Source: Oxyruncus cristatus (Eukaryota > Chordata > Aves > Passeriformes > Cotingidae). From it: DNA of 64,000 nucleotides. Shown here piece after piece: positions 1 through 11,275 of this stretch; the first letter of the stretch is position 1, and each line of letters begins with the position of its first letter. Location of the stretch: the NCBI GenBank assembly GCA_013399855.1, contig VXAY01003767.1:681657-745656 (forward strand), in the 5' to 3' direction. The notes beneath the pieces are model-generated. The model had not been told where the DNA came from and ran no database searches. It saw only the letters and a list, made by a program, of their open reading frames with translations. The position numbers were made by a program, and so were the translations under genes.

Positions 1-354
1 TTAATATCGCTAAGCTGTCAGAGATACGCCGCCGGAACTTAGAGAACTTGCTTTTCTCTGCAAAAAGCTGAAAACTTTGCTAACCTTGCTTCCTTCCCTT
101 GCAAATCCAGTGCAAGAAATTATCAGAATTAATAGTTGTGACCATTATGTATCACAAATGAAAATATTTTATTAATGCTAAATTATGCATAACTAAAAAT
201 TGTGCAATGTTCCAAGTTCTTTACATACACAAATGTATTACTGTGTGTAAAGTGTTTTAAACCTACAAGCAAGATTTTTTTGTTTATATTGGAATACTAA
301 TTTAATAAGCATTTTGTAGAAAACAAAACATTCTCAAATGTGGAATCTCATGTA
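1..354. other. Non-coding, AT-rich; nothing recognised
   Basis: I see no splice-bounded exon, repeat family or RNA gene here. The stretch is AT-rich flank upstream of the CR1 fragment. Confidence 0.5.
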
Positions 355-929
355 GCTGATTACTCAATGGGTAAAAGCTGGCTGGAAGGCTGGACCCAGA
401 GAGTTTTGTTTAATGGAGCTAAATCCAGTTGGTGGCTGGTCTCTAGCAGTGTTTCCCCAGACTCAGTTTTGAGGCCAGTCCTGTTTAACATCTTCATTGA
501 TTGTCTGGACGTAGGGATGGAGTGCACCCTCAATAAATTTGCAGAGGACGCTAAATTGGTTGGGAGTGTTAGTCTGCTTGAGGGTAGGAAGGCTCTACAG
601 AGAGATCTGGACAGACTTGATCAGTGGGCTAAGGACAGATGCATGAGGTTCAACAATACAAAGTGCTGGGTCCTGCATTTTTGTCACAGCAACCCCATGC
701 AGTGCTGGGGGAAGAGCGGCTCAAGAGCTGTTTAGCAGAAAGGGACTTGGGGGGGCTGATTGACAGCCGACTCAATATGAGCCAACAGTGTGCCCAGGTG
801 GCCAAGAAGGCCAGTGGCATCCTGGCTTGTATCAAGAATAGTGTGGCCAGCAGGACCAGGGAAGTGATTCTGCCCCTGTACTTGGCACTGGTGAGGCCGA
901 TTCTAGGATTCTATTCTAGAGTTCTGTGA
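355..929 (+). pseudogene. CR1 LINE reverse-transcriptase fragment, broken
   Basis: This is a 5'- and 3'-truncated piece of the CR1 non-LTR retrotransposon ORF2. Two plus-strand frames carry it. The first (340-735) reads a typical RT palm region: a [14 protein letters not shown] block, then FAEDAKL where active CR1 elements have an FADD core, then a [16 protein letters not shown] block. The second (639-929) continues in another frame with [30 protein letters not shown] and [14 protein letters not shown], all characteristic of the RT thumb side. A frameshift near 700 and the altered catalytic motif show that it is dead. The CR1 3' UTR tail is absent; the homology stops where the local repeat begins. 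Recognition rests on the family pattern, not on a search. Confidence 0.88.
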
Positions 930-930
930 C

Positions 931-1076
931 TACAAGTGGTCTAGTATCTCACGTGTGCTATTTTGTTTACTTGGATNTTACAAGTGGTCTAGTATCTCAC
1001 TAGTGTGACACTAGTGTGACACAAGTGGTCTAGTATCACACTATCAAAATAGTGTGCTATTTTGTTTACTTGGATG
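931..1076. repeat. Local direct repeats with an ambiguous base
   Basis: The 22-base unit TACAAGTGGTCTAGTATCTC.. occurs at 931-952 and 979-1000, with a shorter copy at 1021-1041. GTGCTATTTTGTTTACTTGG occurs at about 955 and again at 1053. ACTAGTGTGAC is doubled near 1003-1020. An N lies at 977, exactly at one repeat boundary. The array may be a genuine minisatellite-like duplication or an assembly join. Confidence 0.8.
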
Positions 1077-3187
1077 TAGAGAGACTTTATGGGATATGGT
1101 GGAAAAAAAAACAAACCAAACCAATTTATGAACTAAAATAAGCAATATCTTTGACTCGATAGCTATTTCACAATAAAGTTTTCTTGGGAGCAAACCAGCC
1201 CAAGTCTGGTACAGCTGAGATCACAGTCCATGACGATAGTATTGAAACTAACTTCAAAGTGACAGGACAGAATGCATTCATCTACATCTCTTAAAAGGAC
1301 ACACTCACCAAACACTACTGATTCACTTCATTTAGAGCAGGAAAGCACTGGATAAATGCAGTTTCTAAGTTTATTGGTAAAAACTGCAACCAAGTTCCAA
1401 TTAATTTGTTGTTTCTCTCTGAAAATTATGAAAAAGCTGGTTTAGATGTGCCTTAAATATTCTTGGTCTGATGCTCACAAGCATAGGCAGAAGTTGATTA
1501 TTTTTCTCCGATTTGTGATATTGCACCATTTTTGTGCAATACAGGTTCAGCTGGACAGAATGTTTGGAACAGAAGAAAGAGGGTCAAGAAAATCTGCTGT
1601 ACTTCCTTTCACAGTTAATGCAGGCAAAGTCATGTCTGCTTTCAAAAGAATCACCCTGCAATTTCTGACTCCTCGTTTCAAAGCTGATGCTCTCTTGACA
1701 AACCTGAGGTTAATAACCCCAAATCATGCATATTACATGATTGGTTTCTGAAAAAAGAAAAAAAGTCTAACTAGCTTACTGTTTTAAAATAGTAATTTAT
1801 TATTGTCTTTTACAATACTAGGAGCAACAGAAAAAGAAGTAAGGGCAGAAAAAAGTACTCTAAAAGTGAAAAGACTCACAAGAAATTTGGGGGGAAAATT
1901 TTTTTTCATGTTTGGGTGAAATAAATTTCTCATCAGCCAGGCAGGATTAACTGAGTAGCAGCAGGTTCTCATGGCCAATAAGGGCAGATCTGAACCCACA
2001 AGCAGTTCTTACCCATACATACTTTCTGTAAGAGCTTTTGCAGGTAAAACTTATGTCTATTCACCTTTGTTTTACATAGGAAGAGTGCTTCTCAAACCAA
2101 CAGGGTATTATGACACAAGAAGCCCTACTAGCACATTGAAGGTTTGAAGCGCTTGAAGCCACGAGAACACAGGCTGACAATTCCCAGTGCTCAGGTAATA
2201 CGTGATTTAGTTCACTGGAATAAGTAATATATGTGACTTTTCACTGGTGTTGCACATCTTTCTTTAAAAAGTCAGTTTTAGTAATGCTTACTAATCGAGA
2301 TTATCTTCAGAATACTGACCGGGAGTTGAAATAAATATGAGATCAGTAGCAGCAGCAAGTACCTTTTAGAACTGAATCTTCTCCTTCACCGAAATACCCA
2401 TCACTAACCCTAAGTGGCAGTGCAGAGCTTCACAAGAGACAGAGCACAAGAGGAGATGGGGGGGATGTCCTCACAGCCTGTGGCTCAGTATCTTACACAT
2501 ACTGGGAGTTATAGGATCACCTGTGTCTGTGTTTTAGATCCAGGGGTAATAAATGTGTGTTATTAAAAACTTTATAGCCAATTTAGATGGTGTCTGCTAA
2601 CTGAGTTTAACAACAAGATAATAGGTCCTCAGTTTAATTCCCTGTGTAATGCTGCATCACAGGCTCCCACTGCCTTCAGAGATCAGTTGGTGTCTGAACA
2701 AAAAAAACTCTGACAGAACAAACAAACAAACAAAGAAAGCAAAACAAAAACCCTCTTTTGAGAGAATACAGCTGTCAACATCTAGGTGAGTTGAGAAAGA
2801 TACACTCCCAACTAGGGCAAGTATCAGCGTAGTAGTACTCATCCCATAAATCCAAATTCAGAGTGTCGTAGACAAGCTCAAAGTGATTGCACTTCAAAGG
2901 TGGATTTCACCAAATTGGGATAAGGAAAATTGTCTTTCTTTTTAGTTTTCATTCTAGGACTCTCTCTAACTGAGGATTTGCAGACAAATGTTCTCCTCTT
3001 GCCGTGGCAGATGAAGAGTGACTCACTCCTTCTCAGGCAGAGCTTTTCTTGCCTATTAGAATATTTTTCCAGAAAGGTATCTTCCAGAGTTCACTAACAG
3101 TACCTGAATAAGAACTTTGAATTGCTTCCAATTAAAGCTACTTTATCTGAACTTCAGAGCCTTCCTGAACCTAGAATTTGGTGAATG
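1077..3187. other. Non-coding; nothing recognised
   Basis: The short open frames here (for example 1446-1751 plus and 1784-1999 minus) show no domain pattern, no splice context and no repeat identity that I recognise. An (AAAC)n-like stretch lies near 2717-2735. Confidence 0.5.
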
Positions 3188-3250
3188 AGTGTTGGACTAG
3201 ATGATCTCCAGAGGTCCTTTCCAACCCTCGCAGTTCTGTGACTCTGTGAA
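3188..3250 (+). mobile_element. CR1 LINE 3'-end fragment
   Basis: The sequence reads GTTGGACTAGATGATCTCCA, then a GAGGTCCTTTCCAACCC block, then CAGTTCTGTGACTCTGTGA. This is the conserved CR1 3' end, with its terminal short direct repeat. Only about 60 bp remain, which fits the 5' truncation usual for CR1. Confidence 0.92.
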
Positions 3251-6200
3251 TCCTGTAGATCTACTGACAAGCTTTTGTGCCTTTATAATTAGATGTTCTG
3301 CAGTTTGAAAGTTTTTCATAAATGGCAAATAATCACGAACCTTCAAGGGCTAACATAACCTGCTCCTGCAGGTAGAGGCAGAGTCACTGGAATTCACATT
3401 TTTCTGAAACTTTTGGTGTGATTTTTAATCTCTTTGCGTAAATTAAGACATCAGCTGCTCATTAATCCACAGCTCAGCAGACTGTTCCTTAGAACCTTTG
3501 GTGTAGTTGCTTCATGCCTGCAAGATGTACTGTTTTCAGTGTTAAAAATAAGTTTAAAAAAGGAATAATAAATTCATCTGCATGCTGGTTTCTGACCTAA
3601 TAAAACTGCTACTCTTGAGTGAAAAATCTTGCGTTGTTCAAAATTACTCTGCGATAATTAGAGGTTTGCAAAACATCCCTGCAAAAATGTGTATTAATAC
3701 ATGAGAAGGATTGGAGCCATTCAGCAGGAGGTTGCCAGAAGCTGGCACAGCTGGCAGGGAGGGCTCTGAGTTTTCAGGGCACTGTGCAGCTTGGGGCTGC
3801 CTCTGCTGCTCAGGACTCCCGCTCTGTCCCTGTCTGCGCCCTGTGCTGGCAGGGAGGCAAAGTCATCAATCAACAACTGGAAGAATTACTTGAAAGTGAG
3901 TGGTGATGTTTAGCCTAAAACTAATGAGGGTTTCCAAAAATCTTTTCTTACTATTTTTTTTCATTTCACATTTATAGGAGAAAAATTCTCTCTGCTCACT
4001 CTGGGTGTTTGTTAACAGTAATTTGCCATGGTATGACATTGTTTCCATTTACTGTATTTATCATATGACAACAGGACAATCCCTTCCCCACTCCGATTGG
4101 AATAAATATTTTTATACAGTTTTAGATGGCAACATAACCGAGGCTTTAAATATAATTTTTAAAGCTGACTTTCTTAGTGACAGGAAGTTTGCATCCCGTA
4201 AAAATAAAATGAGAAAAAAAATTGTAGCACAGCAATGGATTATAAGGATTTGTATTCTTCCCAGGGTATTATTTAGTCTCTATGTGGTTAAACATGCAGT
4301 TTAATGCTGTGGGATTCGTCCAGTATGCTTTTAAAAATATTTTAGGACAGAACAATGGGCATGGAAAAAAAAAATTTATGGATGTAACAACAACTGATTT
4401 TAAGAAGCAAAAGACCATAAAAATCAATAGAAAAATCTAACTTTAGGTGGTATTGGACTAGGTCCCAGCAGGGGAAACATTATTGTATGGACAAATTCAC
4501 TAGGGAATATAGCAGGAATTGAGGTCAAAATGTAATCACCCAGAACACAGCTCTTCAGCATGGATTATTTTATTCTCCCTCTGAACTGAAATATCTCTTA
4601 ATGGTAATAAATCTCCTTATCCTGTGCTGGGAGTGTATTTGCCAGAATGTATCAGAAGAAAGATCCTTAACAGCCTACGCACTCGTTCATATGATTCTCT
4701 AAAATGTTCCGTGCTTCCTCTCCAGCATGCTGGCATAACTTAATTTTCAGTTAGAGATAAAATGGTCAATTGGAGAGAATGGTAGGTGGTAAGTGCTAAA
4801 CCAAGGGTTTGAAATCTAACTAAAACTGAACATTAAAAAAAAAAAAAAAAAGAAGAAAGAGAGAAAAACAAACAGTAAAAGAGCTAAAATAGCCTGATGC
4901 TGTAGAAAATAAGTTCGAAGCACCATAGCTTTGAACACCTATGAAAACAGCAGCTCTCTGTGCCATCATAGTTTGTTTGAATTTCGTTTCTTTAATCTTT
5001 ATTTTCCTTTTTTTTTTTTCTTTAATTTGAGTTTAGCAATGACCTATTTACGGGGGTTTTATTACTGCTGTTTTAGAAACTTTTGTTGACCCTGACTCTA
5101 CGAATGGCAATTTAACAATCAGTCAACAGATTTTGTGCCAACAACTTTAATGTTGCATGTTTACAGTAGCTTAAGTAAGTTTTTTTAATACCAGTGTAAC
5201 AATATTAATATTGACTCTCTTACGAACACACTACATAAAAAGATGACTATCATGTGTATTTGCCTTCTCATAAATGAACGACATGGTAAGTGATGAATAA
5301 ACAGAATTTTTGTTGGTACAAATGCACTTGTCCAAGAATTATGGCATTACTTTAACCGTGGCAGAGTAAAGGTACAAGTTGCATGCACAGCAAAGCCCTC
5401 GATCTTTTCCATGGAAAATAAAGAGAATACACAATGATCTACTTTCCCAGTTCTGTATTTCTTCTGAAAACCTCCCCATTCTGCCAGTCTCCTGTGCTCT
5501 GATCGTAGCTCTTTCTTGGGTCTAGTTAGAATTTTTCTCTGTTCTGATTTCACTGGGAGAATCACAGGTAACCTGATGCTGACCAGCAGAGTGACATGGT
5601 GCACAAGACCACCATCAACTTCTGTCTGGGGCAAAACTTGTGCTTCCTTTCTCTCTTGCAACCAGTGCGTGCTATTGCTACACTCCAGAGGAGTTCATTT
5701 CTTCCTACAAAAATCCCCCTCCCACACCAGAAGAATAATCTATGTTTTGGTGAAATCATTAGAAATACCTTACTTGGTAACTAACAATGCTAAGGACAAG
5801 ATTTGTTTAGTTTCGTTTCATTTAATTTCCCAGGATTTGCATGTATCAGTACACCAGCCATGACAGCCTTTTTCATATGCAGGCGAAGGTCATATGAGTG
5901 CCAGAAATTTCTGTTAGCCAAAGTAATTAACACTGTCAAAATCTTTTCAGGAAAGCAAACTGAGAACTATCTAAGATGCTTTTAGTGCTACCCATTCTAT
6001 ACAAAGAATGACTAATATCAGAATGACAGGAAATTGTATTTTTGTTCTGAGAAGAATTTATTCACCCTTTGATGAATTAATTCAGCACCCATATTTTGTA
6101 TATTATTATATACATATTTTTTGAAGCAATAGAATTTCTACTTAAATGAAAGGAGAACACATATGTATTCGTCTCAGGCTTAGTAAAAAGGCACAGTTGA

Positions 6201-6889
6201 TTCAGTTGTGTAAAAAAAGTCCCTTGGGATTGAGAAATAATATCCTGGAAATATCATTTACTATCATCCGCAACAGAAACAACAAAAAATAGCACACAAA
6301 ACTATCGAACCCAAGAATCCAGGGACAAAATACAGCTATAACAATACAGTGTATCTTTCATTTTCTGCTTTGAAAAATAATAAAACAAAAATAGTAGTCC
6401 TATATAGCCAGGTTTCCCATTGCAAAATAAATACAGTTTGCAATGGATACAAACACTAATGCAAGGAAGTTGAAGAATGCAATTTTGACCTTGGACCCCT
6501 CAATCCAGGATGTTCATTTGAATAACCCAAAACCTGGAGTTGTATATGTGACAGTCCAGCATGTGCATGAGGAGCCCTCTCCCATCAGATCTTTACGAAT
6601 TAACTTCCTGCAAAGCCAAGGTCTCTGGTTATTTCTGATCAACCTAAATTCAGTCAAACAACTCGTTAAACTTATCCTAGCAAGGTTGACCTCAGATTCT
6701 GTTTAAATTCCTGTCTGCCTAATGCATCAGATTATTCTGCCTTTGAACACTCACACACCATAAACTCAGTTCACTAACCTTTTTTTTTTTTTTTTAGAAA
6801 ATCTCTTTCACTTTAACAAAAATAAAGAAAAATTCCATCAAAAATAGAAAGACATCATTGGAAGATAAGAAATATCTTCAGCTTTTTAC
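3251..6889. other. Non-coding; low-complexity tracts, one unexplained ORF
   Basis: There are poly-A or A-rich runs near 4828-4870, a T-rich run near 5008-5022 and a poly-T at 6780-6796. A moderately GC-rich patch (3710-3890) encodes nothing I recognise. An 87-codon plus frame at 6443-6706 has a fairly protein-like composition but no recognised domain or splice boundaries, so I do not call it a gene. Confidence 0.45.
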
Positions 6890-7275
6890 TTTGGGTGGTT
6901 CAAAATCATATAGGTTGGAAAAGATCTCCAAGACTGAGTCCAGCCTTTGACTGGTCACCACCTTGTCAACTAGACCATGGCACTGAGTGCCACGTCCAGT
7001 CACTTCTTGAACCCTTACAGAGATGGTGACTCCACCAACTGCCTGGGTGATTGTTCCAATGCTTAACAACCCCTTCTGTAAAGAAATTCCCCCTGTCCAA
7101 ACTTAACCTCCCCTGGTGCAAACTTCAGAACATTTCCTCTTGTCCCATTGCAGGTTGCCTGGGAGAAGGGACCTAGCCACAACCTCCTTTCATGTAGTTG
7201 TAGAGAGTAATGTCTCCCCTGAGCCTCCTTTTCTCCAGGCTAAACAACCCCAGCTCTCTCAGCCTTGCTGTATTT
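6890..7275 (-). mobile_element. CR1 LINE 3'-UTR fragment
   Basis: On the plus strand this reads as the reverse complement of a CR1 3' region. The recognisable blocks are ATAGGTTGGAAAAGATCTCC, a GGTGACTCCACCAACTGCC block, a GTAAAGAAATTCCCCCTGTCC-like block, and TTTTCTCCAGGCTAAACAACC with CCCAGCTCTCTCAGCC. The copy is about 385 bp and diverged, and it lacks ORF2. Confidence 0.9.
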
Positions 7276-10200
7276 AAAACTGGCAGAGGTTTTGCACATG
7301 ATTTCAACTAAGGGGAGTTGAATCCAACCATAAAAATCAAAACATAATATTTTTAATTGATGGCAGCATCAATATGTTAGGATAGCTGTGTTGGGATAGT
7401 TGATAGGCCTTTTTTGAGCAGATATGCTACTTTTCAAGCATTTTATGATTCCTATCGATCACACACACGTAGTTTTAAAAAAAAAAAATCTGTCAGAGAT
7501 CAGCGCCTTCTATTACGAACATATTAATGAAACAAAAGATCTATGCAGTCACAATAATACAATTTAAAAGTTAAATCTGCCTAAAATAATTTGTGATGAT
7601 TTTTTAATGGGTGCTCTTAAGCTCTATAGATTTAATTAAACTTTCAGCTTCTTAGAAATCAGTGAATACGGTTACAGGGTAAATTTTGGAAAATAAAGAA
7701 AAATCTCTGATATTCCTTCTCAAACTGAAGACACTAATTGAGAATATGACTCACCACTGCTTTATGTCAGCATAAATATCATGGATTTCTTTGGAACTAC
7801 ATTAGCATAAAACAGATGTAATATGTTGCAGTGTATCAGGCAGAAGTTTATGGCACAATTATGCTATTTCTACTAAAAAAAATGATTGCACCAGATATTC
7901 CTTGAACACTTTGGTTCCATAAATTCACACTTGACTGTGATACCTTTCTTGTAAAAGCTCTACTGTTTTTTTGGGCTTTACCTAAACAAATGAACTTCAG
8001 CAAAGCAACAAGATACTTAAGAAATATCTGTGCTGGATTTTAGCTGGAAAGGGATTTTTACTTGAGGAATTACTATATATCAGTATATTTGGGGTTGGAA
8101 AGGTAAAAAAACCCTCAAACTAACCCCAAATCAGTTCAAATTAGTTAATTACAATAGAACAGAATTTAAAATATTTCTTTAGATTTTGTTGATGGTTCTT
8201 TCATTTCATTACATACGTAAAGCTTTGGTAGGATGTAGTTGTTTTTCACATACTTTCTGTACCCTTTTTGAACCCCTCTACAAGGTCTAGAGTTAGAAGC
8301 ATTTAATTGATTATTACTTCGCTAATAAATGTGGGTTTTTTATTTTCCATTTTGAATATCTCTAAGCAGGGCACTTTTAGGGGAAGACGTTGCTTGTCTG
8401 TTCTGAAGAACACTTCATTTGAGGGGCAGTTTGACTGGTTGGTTTTGCACCTCTTCCAACATTTAAAACCAGTCAAGAATCAAGAAGTGGAGAAGAAAGA
8501 AGTGACCATGCATTTTTGCCAAAGCATTGGTTTGGAAATCTGGATGCAACCCTCTCTTTGTAAAGGACCACTAAGTCAGAGATCTGCTGCTGCTTTCCCT
8601 GAAGCCATCGTACCATGGTGCAATCTACGTGTGTTTGGCTGTTTTTCCTCAAAGAAGAAGTAATGCCCTGAACAAGTCAAACAGTAAAAAAGTCAGATCT
8701 CAAACCTGATGAGCATGACAGGCTTAATAACAGAGTTGGAAAACATTTTTCCCCTGAACCCTGCATCCCTGAGGGAGCCAGTTTCTCCCCTAGTTCTGCT
8801 GCGAAGCCTCTCCACTGTGCCTGGGTGAGCAGCCCCCACAGATACCACTGAGCATGTAGGGCTGAGACCATGGACCTCATCTGCTTTTGGATCTCATCTC
8901 ATCTCTTCCCAACTCCTTGGGCTAGTGGTTGAGCAGTGAGAACACGGCTGCCTCCTCCACCTCCATGTTCACGCCTGGCTCTACCCAGCTCATCTCAGCT
9001 GTGGGGCAGGGCAAAGTCTGACCTCTGCTGAGACACCCAGCCCAATATCACCAGCAGCTTCCATTTCTGTGCCAAATAGCACCCCCATACCTGCTTCTTT
9101 TTCAAACAGAAAAAAACAATTTGCATAAGTCATTAAATTCGACATGGCCAGAGTAAAACAAAGCAAACAGTTATCTGATTTTCTGCTTTTCTATATCATC
9201 ACTACTATCTCGAGGATATTTGGCTTTGGTATTTGGTGTTTGGGGTGGTTTACTTTGATTTTGGTTTTCTCTGGATTTTTTTTTGTGCGTCTGTGGGGGA
9301 GGGAGATTTCAGATAGCATTGTTTGCTTGAGTTGATCTCGTAAGAGAGATGTTCATTATCAGAAAATTATAAACTGTCACTTTGCTGTTTACCAAGCTTT
9401 TTCTCAATAAGGGGCCACAAAAAGGGCTTAAGATAAAGCAGATGCATGAGATAGATTACTTCCTTTGCTAGAAACATAGCCTATGTTGGGTCCTTGATGC
9501 ATCAACAAAAAAAGGTTAAAGATGCCATATAGGAAAGATGCATGGTTTTCTCTCTTTAACTTTCTCCCTGGATTTTGAAGGCCATTTAAAAACTCATTCT
9601 TTGTCATATAAAAGTTAGAGGTCTTTCTTGGAGAGATGTCTGACCTGACAACATCCTATAATTAAAGATAGCCTCAAACTTAAGGGAACTGCCTCTGCAG
9701 GACATTTTCACATCCAGGCTGTATTTGAGGGCATTGTTTAGAAAACAGCTCTGTAAGCTTCTGCCAGCAAAAGAAAAAAATCCAGCAACATTAATTTCCT
9801 TAAACAGACATTTAACAGTTGGGGTTTTTTTAGCAGTATGATGGACATAAAAAGTAGAGTGGAACCAGGAAAAGGATAATTCAGGAAAAATAATAAGGTG
9901 TATGAGAATGGTTGTGCTCTGAAACAGAAAGGTCCGTTTCCTGTCACAATAATGGATTTGTATGAGGACCTTGAAGCCTTTCTGCTTTCATTTTTCTTCC
10001 ATTAAAATGAAACTTTTATGTTTCTGCAAATAACATCACTTTTTGCAAACTAATAAAATCAGAGACTTCAACTGGATTTAAACTGAAAGAAATAAGCACA
10101 GTCAACTAACTACACAGTATTACTACATTCAGTTCTTAGAAACTCAAACGTATTTTACTATTTTCCCTTGTGAATTAGTTTTTTTCATATCTTTCAAATT

Positions 10201-10432
10201 TTTGTTCATGTTATTACTGGGTGGAAATGCGTGTCAACAAATTTTGAATAGAAATCCAGGACTATCTTCCTATTATAAAAGTAGAAGTACTGCGTGGTGA
10301 CAGTCTTTATCATTAAACAATCAAATAAGTAAAGCTACAATCAAAATAAATTAACTGGATATTTTATTGGGATTATTTGCCAAGATTTTATCTCTCTTTT
10401 TTTTGTAGATCAACTTACCTTTTTTCAATTGC
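7276..10432. other. Non-coding; nothing recognised
   Basis: The DNA is AT-rich with a somewhat GC-richer part at about 8560-9070. Open frames such as 8307-8663 plus lack domain or splice support. No repeat family was identified. Confidence 0.45.
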
Positions 10433-10862
10433 AGAGGTGAGTGATAGAGCAGCTTCTTTGAGGGGTGCCTGGCATCCAGCCAGGGTCAACCCACTGCACG
10501 AGGAAAGCCAGACTTCGTCACCTGTAACAGTGATTTAGGAAGATGAACACCATCACTTTGAACATCCCCTACCTTCTTTCTTCCTGTCTCAGTTCTGTAT
10601 ACTGAGCCATATGGTATGGAATGTTCCTTGGGTCAGTGGGGGTCAGCTGACCTGGCTTTGCACCCCCAGTCTCCTCTCTGGCACGGTGGGAGGAGGAACA
10701 GAAAGTGCCTTGATGCTGTGTAAGCACTGCTCAGCAATAAAGAGAATGTCCCTGTGTTATCAACACTGTGTTTTCAGCACAAATCCAAAACACACCCCCA
10801 TACAAACTACTGTGAATAAAATTACCTCTACTTCAGCTAAAAAACAACACATAGAGCTGTAG
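10433..10862 (-). mobile_element. Avian ERV LTR (solo or fragment)
   Basis: Read on the minus strand, the sequence runs through GTGTTTTGGATTTGTGCTGA, a GTGTTGATAACACAGGGA block, TTGCTGAGCAGTGCTTACAC, a GGGGGTGCA block, and a CATTCCATACCATATGG block. It ends in a GTGGGTTGACCCTGGCTGG-like block. I recognise this block order as an abundant avian endogenous-retrovirus LTR, from family knowledge rather than a search. No internal retroviral genes flank it, so it is a solo LTR or fragment. An 83-codon plus-strand open frame inside (10611-10862) is antisense to the LTR and is not a gene. Exact ends and class (K- or L-type) are uncertain. Confidence 0.75.
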
Positions 10863-10899
10863 TTTCCATGATCAACAGTCTATAGCTTTCTCGCTTTCC

Positions 10900-11275
10900 C
10901 AGTTCTGGCAGGGACAGGGTTAATTTTTGCAGTAGCCAGGAGAAGGCATGGCTAGGACCTGGAGGTTATTCTATACCACCTCACATCATTTTCCAAGGAC
11001 AGGGGAAGGGGTCCCTACCAGTTCAGGGTAGTGTGGCAGTGGTCGGTTATTGTCGAGCTCCGCATGGTATAGTGGTTAGTGTTTGCATGTGAATCACTCG
11101 CTTCCCTTCTATACTTTTGTTATTAATATTGTTACTGTTATTGTTCATCTTCTTATCTCATTGCTGTTTCCAATAAATTGTTTTTATCTCAAATCATGAT
11201 CTCTACATTTTTTACCTCCAATTCTCCTCTCCAGCCCTTCACGGGAGAGGCGGATGGGTGAGTGAGTGAATGGTT
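10900..11275 (+). mobile_element. Second avian ERV LTR, opposite orientation
   Basis: The element starts with a GGGACAGGGTTAATTTTTGC block and continues through TTATTCTATACCACCTCAC, a U3-like CCAAGGACAGGGGAAGG block, a polyadenylation-type CCAATAAATTGTTTTTATCTC at about 11169, and a GAGGCGGATGGGTGAGTGAG end. The layout of U3, AATAAA and a GTGAGTGA-rich 3' end matches avian ERV LTRs. It lies about 40 bp from the preceding LTR, in the opposite orientation. Confidence 0.65.

Noticed and set aside
6443..6706. An 87-codon plus frame with protein-like text (DVHLNNPKPGVVYVTVQHVH).
   Set aside because: No family recognised, no exon boundaries and no neighbours. Left as unexplained, not called a gene.
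11060..11100. GGTATAGTGGTTAGTG resembles a tRNA gene A box.
   Set aside because: No B box (GGTTCGAATCC type), no acceptor-stem pairing and no cloverleaf follow. It lies inside an LTR-like sequence.
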